Below, piece after piece: positions 9,280-17,999 of a stretch of 48,430 nt of DNA. A program made the translations under genes and the position numbers. The stretch is from Saprospiraceae bacterium. Its GTDB lineage: Bacteria > Bacteroidota > Bacteroidia > Chitinophagales > Saprospiraceae. The number at the start of each line of letters is the position of its first letter. The first letter of the stretch is position 1. Location: assembly GCA_020631355.1 (NCBI GenBank), contig JAHDHL010000016.1, forward strand, positions 1-48,430. Reading direction: 5' to 3'. The notes under the pieces are model-generated. The model had not been told where the DNA came from. It saw nothing but the letters and a program-made list of their open reading frames with translations, and did not search any database.

Positions 9280-10455
9280 ATGAGGTGCTATTTCTTTTTA
9301 TCCATTTTTTTCTTTTCTGTTCATTTTTGTTTGGGACAGGATATTTCTGTAAACGAAGTATTAGAGCATTGTAATAAAAAACTCAATACAATTACAGCCA
9401 TTTCCTATACCATGAATCATGAGATGAAATATGCTATGACAGAGGATATTTTTACGAATAAGATTCAATGTGTATTAAAAAAGGATTTGGATGATAAGAT
9501 AGGAGGAAATCATAATATTTGGGTTAAATCCGAAGAAAGGCAACAGGTTTATAATAGGAAAAAATTGATGAATATTAATCATGCATCCAAGAGTGCTATT
9601 ATTGTTAATCCCAAGGAACAGGGTTATCAACATTATCAACAAAATAATATCAGGAGTTTTGCCCTGAAATATATTTTCGAAGAAAAAGTATTCCTTGATT
9701 TTATGACATCTGATAAGGTTGGTAATCTTGGGCTAGTTGATGATGAGAATATAAATGATGCTTTGTGCCATGTAGTTCGAATTGAGATGAAAGATGGTTC
9801 GGGTGTTTCGGATTATGTCATATTATTAAAAATTAGAAAAAATGATTTTATGTTGGTCGGACAGGAAATCAGTATGAAATTCGAGGGTTTCATCCAATAT
9901 GAAAAAATGGAATTGAATGATATCAAATTAAATAAGGATGTCTCCGATGCTTATTTTGATTTGGAAAAAAATACACCCCAACAATTCGAAATAATCGAAT
10001 ATGTAAAAGAGGAGAAAAAGGAAATTAAATTATTAGAAAAAGGAGTGGAAGTGCCTTCGTTGAATGGGTTGAATCTGAGAGGGGAGAAAGTGACCTGGGC
10101 TGATTTTGAGGGAGAAATCATTGTGCTGGATTTTTGGTTCAAACAGTGCTATCCTTGTAGGAAGTCGATTCCCGATTTACAATTCATACAGGAAAAATAT
10201 AAGGATAAGGGAGTTACGGTTCTTGGTGTTAATGTGGAGGATGATTCGGATTTGATAAAGGCTTATGTCAAGGAACATTCCATTACATATCCCAACATAG
10301 AAGCCAGTGCTGCAATGGCTGAATCATATCAGGTGCCTTATTTTCCCACTATTTATATCATAGGTAGTGATGGGAAAATAGTAGCTGGATTCGCAGGGTA
10401 TGGCGATGATTTAAGAATGGATATTGTTTCAGCAATTGAGGATTTAATCCGCTAG
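9280..10455 (+). CDS. Exported protein with C-terminal TlpA-like thioredoxin domain
   Basis: 391 residues from the ATG at 9280, which gives a clean signal peptide (MRCYFFLSIFFFSVHFCLGQ); the ORF could start 30 bases earlier but would then put charged residues before it. The middle (about 25-255) is a beta-rich domain similar in pattern to lipoprotein-sorting or DUF4412-type domains; I do not recognise it precisely. The C-terminal 125 residues are a TlpA/ResA-like thioredoxin fold: DFWFKQCYPCRKSIP with the CxxC pair Cys290/Cys293, and the cis-Pro segment YQVPYFPTIYI. Probably a periplasmic or envelope disulfide reductase for cytochrome maturation or redox stress. The final 12 bases overlap the end of the convergent peptide-binding gene. 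Confidence 0.85.
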   Translation: MRCYFFLSIFFFSVHFCLGQDISVNEVLEHCNKKLNTITAISYTMNHEMKYAMTEDIFTNKIQCVLKKDLDDKIGGNHNIWVKSEERQQVYNRKKLMNINHASKSAIIVNPKEQGYQHYQQNNIRSFALKYIFEEKVFLDFMTSDKVGNLGLVDDENINDALCHVVRIEMKDGSGVSDYVILLKIRKNDFMLVGQEISMKFEGFIQYEKMELNDIKLNKDVSDAYFDLEKNTPQQFEIIEYVKEEKKEIKLLEKGVEVPSLNGLNLRGEKVTWADFEGEIIVLDFWFKQCYPCRKSIPDLQFIQEKYKDKGVTVLGVNVEDDSDLIKAYVKEHSITYPNIEASAAMAESYQVPYFPTIYIIGSDGKIVAGFAGYGDDLRMDIVSAIEDLIR

Positions 10456-12177
10456 GCTGAGATGTTGTGAAAAGAATCCCGACCTCATGGTCGATTCTTG
10501 CATTGCCTTGAATTTTTTACTGATAATAACTCGGTTTCTCATGCCTGCCAAAAAGATATAAGGCCGGGATTCATCAATGTGCATTTCCAGTTGGTGATAT
10601 AAGGGAATTCTTTTTTCTACATCAACCTCTGACCTTAATCGTTCGATGACTCGGTCAGAATTCTCATTGCCAAAACTGGTGAAATTCGAACCACTATCTA
10701 TACTTTTAGTGTGCCAGATTTGAGTGGGGTCAGACTCCATGAGTGTACCTGACCAACCAGAAATGTATAATTCAAAATCCTTTTTCTTAATCTTGTTTAT
10801 AAATTCACTCCATTTAATAATTCTGGGTATGATTTTTATTCCCGCCTTTTTAGCATTTATTTTAAGTGATCTCGCAAAACTGAGTCTGCGGTGATTTCCG
10901 GAATTACAATAAATCATTAAATATAATTCCTCTTTTTTGCCATCAATTATTTTATCCCGAATACCATTTTTATCCGTATCTATCCAGCCGCTTTCATCAA
11001 GGATTTTATTCGCCTTTTCAATATCGAATACTTGTTGTTCTAAATCGGGATGAATGAAATTCTTGCGTTTGTTCGCGAAAATCGTTTTTCTTTTTTCTCC
11101 GAATCCATACATTTCATTTTGGATGATACTATCCGTGTCCACTAAATGATTCAATGCATTCCTTACCGAATGATTCTTAAGTATAGGATGCGTCATATTC
11201 ATTCCGATATAATCATAAATATGTTGTTCTGGCCAATAATAATGGAATGCATCCGGTTGTTCCTCCCTTAGTGCAAAGAATGAAGCATGTGGAACATCCG
11301 ACATAACATCAATCTCACCCTCCTCGAACATTTTCAATGCATCCAAAGGATAAGGATTTATAACATATTCTATTCTTTCCGGAAAGGCATCGAATAGAAT
11401 ATTTCTGTTTTTTTGAACCTTGTCTCCCCACCAATCTTTCTTTCTTGTAAAACTGATGCTTTTTTTAGGAATCCACTGTTCGAATTCATAAGGCCCCGCA
11501 CCGTTGGTTGTTTCTTGTTTGAGGAATCCACTATTGAATAAATTCCTGAATTCTTCCAGCCGTTCATTCTCTACAAGTTCTTTTTGTACTTCCTCATCCT
11601 GACTCAATAGGGTCTTGAGTTCGAATCCATCAAGTATCTTCTCCTCATCATAAATATGTTTGGGCATAATTAATACATTGGATGCAATGCTGGTTTCAGC
11701 TAGCATATAAGGCCTTCGACATACAACCGTAAATTGCTTGGGATCTTCATCATCAACAATTATATCCTCAATATAATCGAGAAGTGGAGTAAGCCTGCTT
11801 AGGACCCCCATATTCGGAGTAAATATGATTTTCAACGAGAAAACGACATCAGCTCCCGTAATATCATCGCCGTTATCCCAACGGGCCTCATCCCGAATTT
11901 TGAATGTCAGATGAACCTTTTTATCAATCATCTTTCTTTCAGCTTTCTCCTCTACGAGGTAGGGGATGAACTCATCCTTGTAAGGATGGGATTGATAGAG
12001 ATAGGTATGGGTCAGGTAGCCACACAAGGTTCCGATGTTATTCGAAGCGGTCATGAAGTTCAGATGCTGTACATCCGAAAGACTATGTATCCTAACAGTA
12101 TTGCCTTTCTCATAAGCTTGTGCAAGGAGCCCCCAACTTAGAAATGAGAGCAACAATAGAATGAATGGTTGTTTCAT
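10444..12177 (-). CDS. Periplasmic oligopeptide/dipeptide-binding protein (SBP family 5)
   Basis: 577 residues from the ATG at 12177, chosen because it starts a signal peptide (MKQPFILLLLSFLSWGLLAQ); upstream codons to 12204 would add a polar tail. The body matches substrate-binding proteins of peptide ABC transporters such as OppA/DppA: early TVRIHSLSDVQHLNF, the FKIRDEARWDNGDDITGADVVFSLK signature (about 93-118), and late GWSGTLMESDPTQIWHT and SYNMTH-like positions (here IGMNMTHPILKNHSVRNALNHLVD). No lipobox, so it should be soluble in the periplasm or held by other means. No permease or ATPase gene is adjacent; they must be elsewhere. Confidence 0.9.
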   Translation of the reverse strand: MKQPFILLLLSFLSWGLLAQAYEKGNTVRIHSLSDVQHLNFMTASNNIGTLCGYLTHTYLYQSHPYKDEFIPYLVEEKAERKMIDKKVHLTFKIRDEARWDNGDDITGADVVFSLKIIFTPNMGVLSRLTPLLDYIEDIIVDDEDPKQFTVVCRRPYMLAETSIASNVLIMPKHIYDEEKILDGFELKTLLSQDEEVQKELVENERLEEFRNLFNSGFLKQETTNGAGPYEFEQWIPKKSISFTRKKDWWGDKVQKNRNILFDAFPERIEYVINPYPLDALKMFEEGEIDVMSDVPHASFFALREEQPDAFHYYWPEQHIYDYIGMNMTHPILKNHSVRNALNHLVDTDSIIQNEMYGFGEKRKTIFANKRKNFIHPDLEQQVFDIEKANKILDESGWIDTDKNGIRDKIIDGKKEELYLMIYCNSGNHRRLSFARSLKINAKKAGIKIIPRIIKWSEFINKIKKKDFELYISGWSGTLMESDPTQIWHTKSIDSGSNFTSFGNENSDRVIERLRSEVDVEKRIPLYHQLEMHIDESRPYIFLAGMRNRVIISKKFKAMQESTMRSGFFSQHLSLAD

Positions 12178-12220
12178 GTTTGATATTTTTATTTTAATGG
12201 ACATCTAGGATTTCCATATA

Positions 12221-13975
12221 TCAGCCCGCCTTTTTTCTCAGGAACCTACCGAATTTTTTCTCCTTGCCATAACCCTCCACGAATGCATCATCCTCGTATA
12301 TGATTTGCCCACCTACGATTACCTGACTCATTACCTGTTGGTTACGGTTGACCAATCGGACAAAACCCCCGAATTCCTCAATGGGCGCTTCATCCACATC
12401 ATTCTTGATGGTATGGAATTGTTCGGGATTGATAATGTTGATATCCGCTATTCTTCCTTTTTCGAGATAACCACAATCCAAGCCGAACCAATCGGCTTGT
12501 TCACCGGATAATCGCCAAATACATTTTTCCATACTCATGATGGCTTCTCCCTTTTGTATGGAATCCTGTACATTCTTCATCATGCGAAGTGCAAAGTCAT
12601 AGAATGCCATATTACCTAAGTGGGCACCTGCATCTGAGAAACTGATGAGATTGTGTTTCAGATTATACAGTTCCCTATATTTCTCTGGCCTGTCATTAGC
12701 CACAGTGGTTGTCCAACGTATTTTTTTGTCATATTCGACAATCAGGTCAAGAAAGGTATCTACCGGATGTTCATTCTTTTCTTCCGCAATCTGATAGAAG
12801 TCCTTACCGATTAGGGACTTATCCGGACATTCCAGAATAATGGCTAAACTCAAATCCCGATGCCAAACTTTCGGAGCGAATTTTTTCCGGATTTCCTTTT
12901 TGAATTCTTCCCTGAATGTATCGTCCTTAATCAAATCATTTCGTTCATCGAGTCGTTTTGCCAAGTGCCTCATTGCCTCACCTGAAGGGAACTCCTCGAA
13001 CATGACAGAATCCACTCCGTCATAATATACCGTAAATGGCACGGGAGTGGACTGCATCCTGAAGTCGGAATTGAACATTCGGTTGAATACACCTGAACCA
13101 AAGGAAACCAATGGCGCTATCCAGCGATCCGCAATCAGATCCATTAGTGCAATCATGGTTGTTTTCAAAGGCTTCCGAAATACGCCGGCACTAGCCATCA
13201 TATAGCGTAGCGCATTCCAACGGGTCACCAAATTAGGTGCACCTTGAAGTATGGCATTCCTTTTTCGTAGGGTATCAATCAATATCTTTCGTTCAGACCA
13301 AGAAGAATAAAAAGAAGGGGTTTTCTTGGACCAATATTTATCACCATCCATCTTATCCCAAGGATTATCCATTGTGGATAGGCCAAGGAATCCCTCATCC
13401 AGTGCTTCATTCAGCATTCTGTTCATTTCCTTTTGTTCCGAGGGGTTGGCTGTCTCGTTATCACTGATCGACCGCTCCAGGCCCATGACCTTGGCCCTGA
13501 TATCCGAATGGCCAATAAAAGAAGCGATATTGATGCCGAGTGGTAATCCCTCGATATAATCTATCCATTCCCTAGGGGTAGACCAGGTCTTTTCCCTTTC
13601 CATAAGGGGAAGCATGATTTCCCTCGGAATGGCCTCCACTCTTGTGAAGAAATCGGAGGTGTCTTCTGGGTCATTGTAAACAGCGGAAACCGAACAACTA
13701 CCCAGTATGATGGATGTTATGCCATGTCTGGCGGATTCTTTGAGCCCGGGTGAAGCAATCAGTTCCGCATCATAATGCGTATGGGAATCAATGAATCCCG
13801 GACAAACCCATTTGCCTTTGGCATCAATGACCTTCATGCCCTGTTCGACACCGATTTTTTCTGCTATCTCAATAATCCTATTATCCTCAATAAGAATATC
13901 CATGATGTTGGCTTGTTGTTCTTTCTTACCTGTGAATACAAGCCCTCCTTGAATCAATGTTTGTCGGTGTACCAT
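12221..13975 (-). CDS. N-acyl-D-amino-acid deacylase (D-aminoacylase) family amidohydrolase
   Basis: 584 residues from the ATG at 13975 (MVHRQTLIQGGLVFTG); the open frame extends 16 codons further but the added residues do not fit the family. D-aminoacylases hydrolyse N-acyl-D-amino acids and are zinc amidohydrolases. Visible: DSHTHYD with His65 and His67, the metal-bridging Cys94 in LGSCSVSAVY that distinguishes this family from other amidohydrolases, SFIGHSDIRAKVMG, and the catalytic Asp in SFSDAGAHLGNMAF. It lies 43 bases downstream of the peptide-binding gene, same strand (the deacylase is upstream in transcription), so the pair may be an operon for peptide or D-amino-acid scavenging. Confidence 0.9.
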   Translation of the reverse strand: MVHRQTLIQGGLVFTGKKEQQANIMDILIEDNRIIEIAEKIGVEQGMKVIDAKGKWVCPGFIDSHTHYDAELIASPGLKESARHGITSIILGSCSVSAVYNDPEDTSDFFTRVEAIPREIMLPLMEREKTWSTPREWIDYIEGLPLGINIASFIGHSDIRAKVMGLERSISDNETANPSEQKEMNRMLNEALDEGFLGLSTMDNPWDKMDGDKYWSKKTPSFYSSWSERKILIDTLRKRNAILQGAPNLVTRWNALRYMMASAGVFRKPLKTTMIALMDLIADRWIAPLVSFGSGVFNRMFNSDFRMQSTPVPFTVYYDGVDSVMFEEFPSGEAMRHLAKRLDERNDLIKDDTFREEFKKEIRKKFAPKVWHRDLSLAIILECPDKSLIGKDFYQIAEEKNEHPVDTFLDLIVEYDKKIRWTTTVANDRPEKYRELYNLKHNLISFSDAGAHLGNMAFYDFALRMMKNVQDSIQKGEAIMSMEKCIWRLSGEQADWFGLDCGYLEKGRIADINIINPEQFHTIKNDVDEAPIEEFGGFVRLVNRNQQVMSQVIVGGQIIYEDDAFVEGYGKEKKFGRFLRKKAG

Positions 13976-14300
13976 AATGATGGGAATTTGGAATGTGCTC
14001 GCCATACATTGATACGAACACATTCTGATACATTAATATACAACCTAATGTAGGAAAATAGAAACAGTTGGGATAATGCCTCGGATATAACAATATTGCC
14101 GCAACTGCTTGTGGATGTCATACCTCCTCTTTTATTTTGTATCAAGTGAAAAATAGTTTACCAGCCAACTATAATCAAGCAGAAAGTGACAAAGGTTGCT
14201 TTCTGTTTTTTTGTTATTTTTCATTCTTGGGATAATTAGAAATCTGAGTAGTTAAAAATTTAATCTATTCATTGATTTTGATGAGAATCTCCCGGATTTA

Positions 14301-14335
14301 TTTGATTGTATAATAACCCCGCTTCCTTATCTTTG
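14301..14335 (+). promoter_or_regulatory. Bacteroidota-type promoter for proC, in the 13976-14407 divergent intergenic region
   Basis: TTTG at 14301-14304 and TATCTTTG at 14328-14335 fit the Bacteroidota -33/-7 boxes (TTTG and TAnnTTTG), separated by 23 bases, the upper end of the accepted spacing. The predicted leader to the proC ATG is about 65 bases. The rest of the 432-base gap between the D-aminoacylase and proC start codons is AT-rich; I see no further gene, hairpin or repeat in it. Confidence 0.45.
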
Positions 14336-14407
14336 TGTTTCCTAAACCAAGTCCTTACCATATCCATCAGATCATGTTGTGTACATGTTCTAAAAAACCT
14401 GAAGTAT

Positions 14408-15211
14408 ATGAAAATCCTAATTGTAGGAGGAGGAAATATGGGTTCAACCTATGCAGCTAGTTTTCTAAGGTCCCACATTGCAAACAAGGAGAATATGATG
14501 ATATTGGAAAAGTCGCCCGAAAAGGCCATCCAATTATCAGCTAAGGATATAGGTCGTGTTCATGGTAAACCAGAGGATTGCATTCCTCATGCCGACCTGA
14601 TTATTCTGGCCGTCAAACCACAGGATACCCAGAAATTATTCCAAACCATCCAACCATTCGTAGATGACCAACAGGTTTTCCTTTCCATTATGGCAGGAGT
14701 GAAAATGAAAACCATTGCAGAAGCACTCGGTGTACATAAGGTCATTCGTGCAATGCCTAATTTGCCAGCCCAGATAGGCATGGGAATGACAGCCTTTACC
14801 TCATCGGATGAAGTAACTCGTATAGAACTGGTAACAGTACAGAACTTACTCAATACAACAGGAAAAACCGTTTATGTCGAAACGGAAGAAGCCATAGATG
14901 CAGCAACAGCCATATCGGGTTCGGGGCCTGCATATGTCTTTTATTTTATGAGGGCAATGATGGAATCAGCCAAGGAAATGGGCTTTTCCGAATCCGAATC
15001 CGAATTGTTGGTCTCACAAACTTTTAGGGGTGCGGTGGAATTGCACAATAAGTCCAATTTTTCCTGTAATGAATGGATTCAGAAAGTAGCATCTAAAGGA
15101 GGGACTACCGAAGCCGCATTAAAACGATTCAATGGGGAATCCTTGCACCAATTCATCAAGGACGGAGCAGAGGCTGCACTTCATCGGGCAGTGGAATTGG
15201 GTAAGGAATAA
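14408..15211 (+). CDS. proC: Pyrroline-5-carboxylate reductase
   Basis: 268 residues from the ATG at 14408, where the protein begins KILIVGGGNMG, the NAD(P)-binding Rossmann motif; the open frame to 14306 adds 34 residues not found in ProC. ProC makes L-proline from pyrroline-5-carboxylate. Also visible: ADLIILAVKPQD (about 57-68), VIRAMPNLPAQIGMG (about 111-125) and the dimer domain signature AISGSGPAYVFYFMRAM (about 164-180) with its Gly-Ser-Gly-Pro-Ala-Tyr core. The C-terminal GGTTEAAL is typical. Single-gene unit. Confidence 0.95.
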   Translation: MKILIVGGGNMGSTYAASFLRSHIANKENMMILEKSPEKAIQLSAKDIGRVHGKPEDCIPHADLIILAVKPQDTQKLFQTIQPFVDDQQVFLSIMAGVKMKTIAEALGVHKVIRAMPNLPAQIGMGMTAFTSSDEVTRIELVTVQNLLNTTGKTVYVETEEAIDAATAISGSGPAYVFYFMRAMMESAKEMGFSESESELLVSQTFRGAVELHNKSNFSCNEWIQKVASKGGTTEAALKRFNGESLHQFIKDGAEAALHRAVELGKE

Positions 15212-15363
15212 TGACTTGTCTGGTATAGGATGATTATTTTTGAATTAGGCCCGATTCCATTTTTATTTATGTTCTGAAACATATCCTGTATTATTTTTTG
15301 AATGATAATCCATTCATTTGTAAGCTGGTATCTCATAATTATTATAATCTGTTTTTATTGGGA

Positions 15364-15401
15364 TAGACAGACTTTTGTGTATTCATCATCTCATAGTTGA
15401 A
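15364..15401 (+). promoter_or_regulatory. Shared two-block promoter-like element upstream of Cys-rich lipoprotein gene
   Basis: Blocks TAGACAGACTTT (15364-15375) and ATCTCATAGTTGAA (15388-15401) are identical to those before the second sigma gene (27470-27507) with the same 12-base spacer length, while the spacer sequences themselves agree at only 2 of 12 positions. That pattern fits -35 and -10 contacts of an ECF sigma factor. An ATG at 15406 opens a 25-codon leader ORF. A lone copy of the second block, ATCTCATAATT, also occurs at 15330-15340 but lacks a first block. Confidence 0.65.
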
Positions 15402-15487
15402 ACGAATGGGAATTGCTATTTCCATAAAAGGGTTATTAATCAATAAGCCCATATTAAATTATTATTTTAAAACTATGAGATGATGAA
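15382..15487. repeat. 17-bp perfect inverted repeat spanning promoter block and start codon
   Basis: TTCATCATCTCATAGTT at 15382-15398 is the exact reverse complement of 15471-15487, with 72 bases between the arms. The left arm contains most of the second promoter block; the right arm contains the lipoprotein start codon. It could be an RNA hairpin that hides the start in read-through transcripts, a protein-binding pair, or an invertible segment. Confidence 0.8.
15406..15483 (+). CDS. Possible 25-codon leader ORF overlapping the lipoprotein start
   Basis: ATG at 15406 begins 4 bases after the promoter-like element, the same place where the sigma gene starts in the related element at 27513. 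The ORF encodes 25 residues (starts MGIAISIKGLL, ends YFKTMR). Its TGA stop at 15481-15483 overlaps the lipoprotein ATG at 15480 as ATGA and is directly followed by a second ATG at 15483, a layout suited to translational coupling. There is no homology argument; it may be chance. Confidence 0.3.
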   Translation: MGIAISIKGLLINKPILNYYFKTMR

Positions 15488-16652
15488 AAAAACGTTGCAT
15501 TTAATTTTCATGTTTTTTATCCTATTTAATTTTTCGTGTACCGAAAATGAATTGCTAACCAAGGAGATACGGAGTTTAGAATTAGAGATTAATGTCAGGA
15601 ATGGAATACTTGATTTTAATCGTTCGACAGATTTTTATCAAGCGATGAAAGATATTTCTGATACTGAGAACCAATATGTAAATGACCAAGTATTAGACGA
15701 ATGGGAGGAAAGTATTGGTTTTAAATCCATGCGTCATGAATATTATGAATTGTCACAATCAGTAGAAGAAAATATAAGTATTAGTGAATATTATTTGGAC
15801 CATGAGAATAATTTGAAATTACCTATTAATAATGAGGTGATGGCTTCCATATTGGATAAGGAAGGTAGGGTTTATATTAATGGTCAGTTACACTGTTTCT
15901 TAGATTATTACCAGTTTATTGTCCTGGACGGTGACCCATCTAAATTGGAACGATTACTTGATACCCGTCAGAATGATGAGGAAAGAGGGATGTTTGTATT
16001 CAATACCAAAATAGAAGAATCCACAGAAGAAAGATATTGTGGTTTGCAGCTAATAACCAGTAAGCGTTATGCACAGAATAAAAAACTTTCTGCCAAGTGG
16101 GAAATCATGGCTGTACAGAATTACGAGGATGGGGATGACAGCCAATTTTCCGAGCTTCCGCTTTGGACTACGGAAATGGTAGTTTATTCTGAATTGAAAT
16201 CCGAGAAAAATACATCCGGAATCAGTTCTCTTTTTGGTAACAGATGGAAACCCCATGAAGATGCACTTGAGTTTGATTTTGTATACACCGTAAGAGAAAC
16301 GCCAAGCAGCTTCCTAGCTTACTCGAATGGATATTCAATGTCATGTACACATTGTTGGAAATTAAAGGTGACCGATGTCGTTTCATCTAATACCGTTAAT
16401 CAATTCGATAAACCCGAAGTGGGTGATTTACCCAGATTTTTGTCTTTGGATGGTATTTATAAAAATGTGAATCTCAATATAGAGGGGCATAAGATTTGTC
16501 ATGGTGCTTCTTGTATAGGTGTTTATTGTCCTCCGGGAACAACCTGTGTTAATGGAGAATGCGTAACTGATTTCAATAATATAGGTTGCTTGAATGATGG
16601 TGATTGTCCTCCCGGAGAAATTTGTATGAATGGAGAGTGCACGCCATTGTAA
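15480..16652 (+). CDS. Lipoprotein with Cys-rich C-terminal repeats
   Basis: 390 residues. Signal peptide with lipobox NFSC, so Cys20 should be lipidated (start at 15480 or the next codon at 15483). The long middle part is beta-rich and unrecognised. The last about 50 residues hold two copies of a CPPGxxCxNGEC module (CPPGTTCVNGECV, then CPPGEICMNGECT), preceded by CHGASC; this resembles small disulfide-rich EGF or Dickkopf-like knots of secreted proteins, implying an oxidising extracellular site. It is preceded by the shared promoter-like element, a 17-bp inverted repeat and a possible leader ORF, and followed by a terminator. I infer a surface lipoprotein under control of the cassette sigma factors; function unknown. 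Confidence 0.85.
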   Translation: MMKKTLHLIFMFFILFNFSCTENELLTKEIRSLELEINVRNGILDFNRSTDFYQAMKDISDTENQYVNDQVLDEWEESIGFKSMRHEYYELSQSVEENISISEYYLDHENNLKLPINNEVMASILDKEGRVYINGQLHCFLDYYQFIVLDGDPSKLERLLDTRQNDEERGMFVFNTKIEESTEERYCGLQLITSKRYAQNKKLSAKWEIMAVQNYEDGDDSQFSELPLWTTEMVVYSELKSEKNTSGISSLFGNRWKPHEDALEFDFVYTVRETPSSFLAYSNGYSMSCTHCWKLKVTDVVSSNTVNQFDKPEVGDLPRFLSLDGIYKNVNLNIEGHKICHGASCIGVYCPPGTTCVNGECVTDFNNIGCLNDGDCPPGEICMNGECTPL

Positions 16653-16740
16653 CGAGATAATCAATGACCTCGGAATTCAATTTTATTCCCGTATTCCGAA
16701 ACAACTGAACTAGAACAACGACTAAATAGGGTTTAGGCAT

Positions 16741-16769
16741 GAGGCATTCACAATGTGAGTGCCTCTTTT
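16741..16769 (+). terminator. Rho-independent terminator after lipoprotein gene
   Basis: GAGGCATTCAC (16741-16751), a three-base loop, then GTGAGTGCCTC (16755-16765) and a T run. One G-T type pair in an 11-base-pair stem. Confidence 0.8.
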
Positions 16770-16889
16770 GGTTATTGTGGTCTCCGCTTTCTTCCTAAAT
16801 GTTAAATCTTACAATGCAAGAAAGGGCTAAATCACAATATGAATGAGCATCTCTACCACTTTTCATAACTTGCCCCCAAATTTGATAAC

Positions 16890-17999
16890 ATGAGACATAT
16901 TATTCTAATACTAAGCTTGGCTTCCCTGCTAATAATAGGATGTAAGCCCAAACAGGAACTGGTAAAGGAACAAACGGAAACTAATGCATACGCATCCTTT
17001 ATCTTGGAAGAAGCATTGATGGACTGTTTCCAACCCGGATTGACATTCGAGGACGGACGACCCTACAATTGTGAATTCTCTGCCGTGGCAGTTATGGGAG
17101 AGGACTTGATTTTCGGAAATGATAAGAATATAGAGGCTACATCCCCAATGGTTAAGGGAGATGCAAAACTCCTGAGGGATGGCAAGATGACCGAACCCCA
17201 ACAGGTGAGATACGATGAGTTTTTTCAGATTCGTAAGATGGAGGATTTTGCTTTCACCCCTGATGGGGAATATATGTTCATTACATCTGGTTTTGACCGG
17301 CTCAAGACCAAGAGCAATGAATGGGATGCATATAATACACTCTTGGCATGGAATGTCAGGTCGGATAAATTACACATCGTTGGGGAAGTACAGGATAAGG
17401 GTGTCCGCAGTTCCAAGGAATACCGATACCAATTCCTGGATATGTTGGAATCCAAACATATGAAAATTGAGGGCTTGATGGTATTGCCCGGAAATAAATT
17501 GGTATTCGGAGTAAGGGAAAAAGGAGAGCATTTTGAAAGACCGATTTATACGACAACACTCATTGAGGTAGGATATCAAATAGAAAATGATCGCATCATT
17601 CTGGACCATCAGTTCCGTATCCAATATATCATGGATAGTTCTTCTGCTCGGGCAGATTTGGGATTGTCCAGTTTGTATTATGATGATAATAAAAAGAAGA
17701 TTTATATCACGACCAGTTATGAAGCCGGCCAAGAGGGGAAACAGGAATTAGGTGGTTATATCTGGTCCTTGGATTTGGATGATTATTATAATAGAGGAAA
17801 AGCCGAATTAATCAAGGATGAAAAAGGAAATCCATTTTTATTGAGACACAAGGTAGAAGGTATCACTAAAATGAAAGATGGTTCTTATTTTATTATTTAT
17901 GATAATGATAGGACGGATATTCCGGTAAGACTGGAAAATGGGAAAATATTGAGCAGGAAAAATCATCAGGCTGTTTATTCCATTGTGGATTTGCCTTAA
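16890..17999 (+). CDS. Lipoprotein, possible phytase-like / DUF3616-type beta-propeller
   Basis: 369 residues. Lipobox LIIGC puts the lipid on Cys18. The body repeats beta-propeller-like strands with MEDFAFTPDGEYMFITSG, KIEGLMVLPGNKLVFGVRE and KVEGITKMKDGSYFIIYDND; the paired phrases of the type E-G-[LI] followed by a hydrophobic strand and a D/E-N-D turn are typical of esterase-like phytase and DUF3616 propellers. Enzyme activity cannot be claimed. It abuts the flavoprotein gene with no gap (stop at 17999, next start at 18000), so the two are surely cotranscribed. Confidence 0.75.
   Translation: MRHIILILSLASLLIIGCKPKQELVKEQTETNAYASFILEEALMDCFQPGLTFEDGRPYNCEFSAVAVMGEDLIFGNDKNIEATSPMVKGDAKLLRDGKMTEPQQVRYDEFFQIRKMEDFAFTPDGEYMFITSGFDRLKTKSNEWDAYNTLLAWNVRSDKLHIVGEVQDKGVRSSKEYRYQFLDMLESKHMKIEGLMVLPGNKLVFGVREKGEHFERPIYTTTLIEVGYQIENDRIILDHQFRIQYIMDSSSARADLGLSSLYYDDNKKKIYITTSYEAGQEGKQELGGYIWSLDLDDYYNRGKAELIKDEKGNPFLLRHKVEGITKMKDGSYFIIYDNDRTDIPVRLENGKILSRKNHQAVYSIVDLP

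Noticed and set aside
15330-15340. Second block ATCTCATAATT upstream of the lipoprotein promoter element
   Set aside because: No ACAGACTTT at 12 bases upstream; half-site only.
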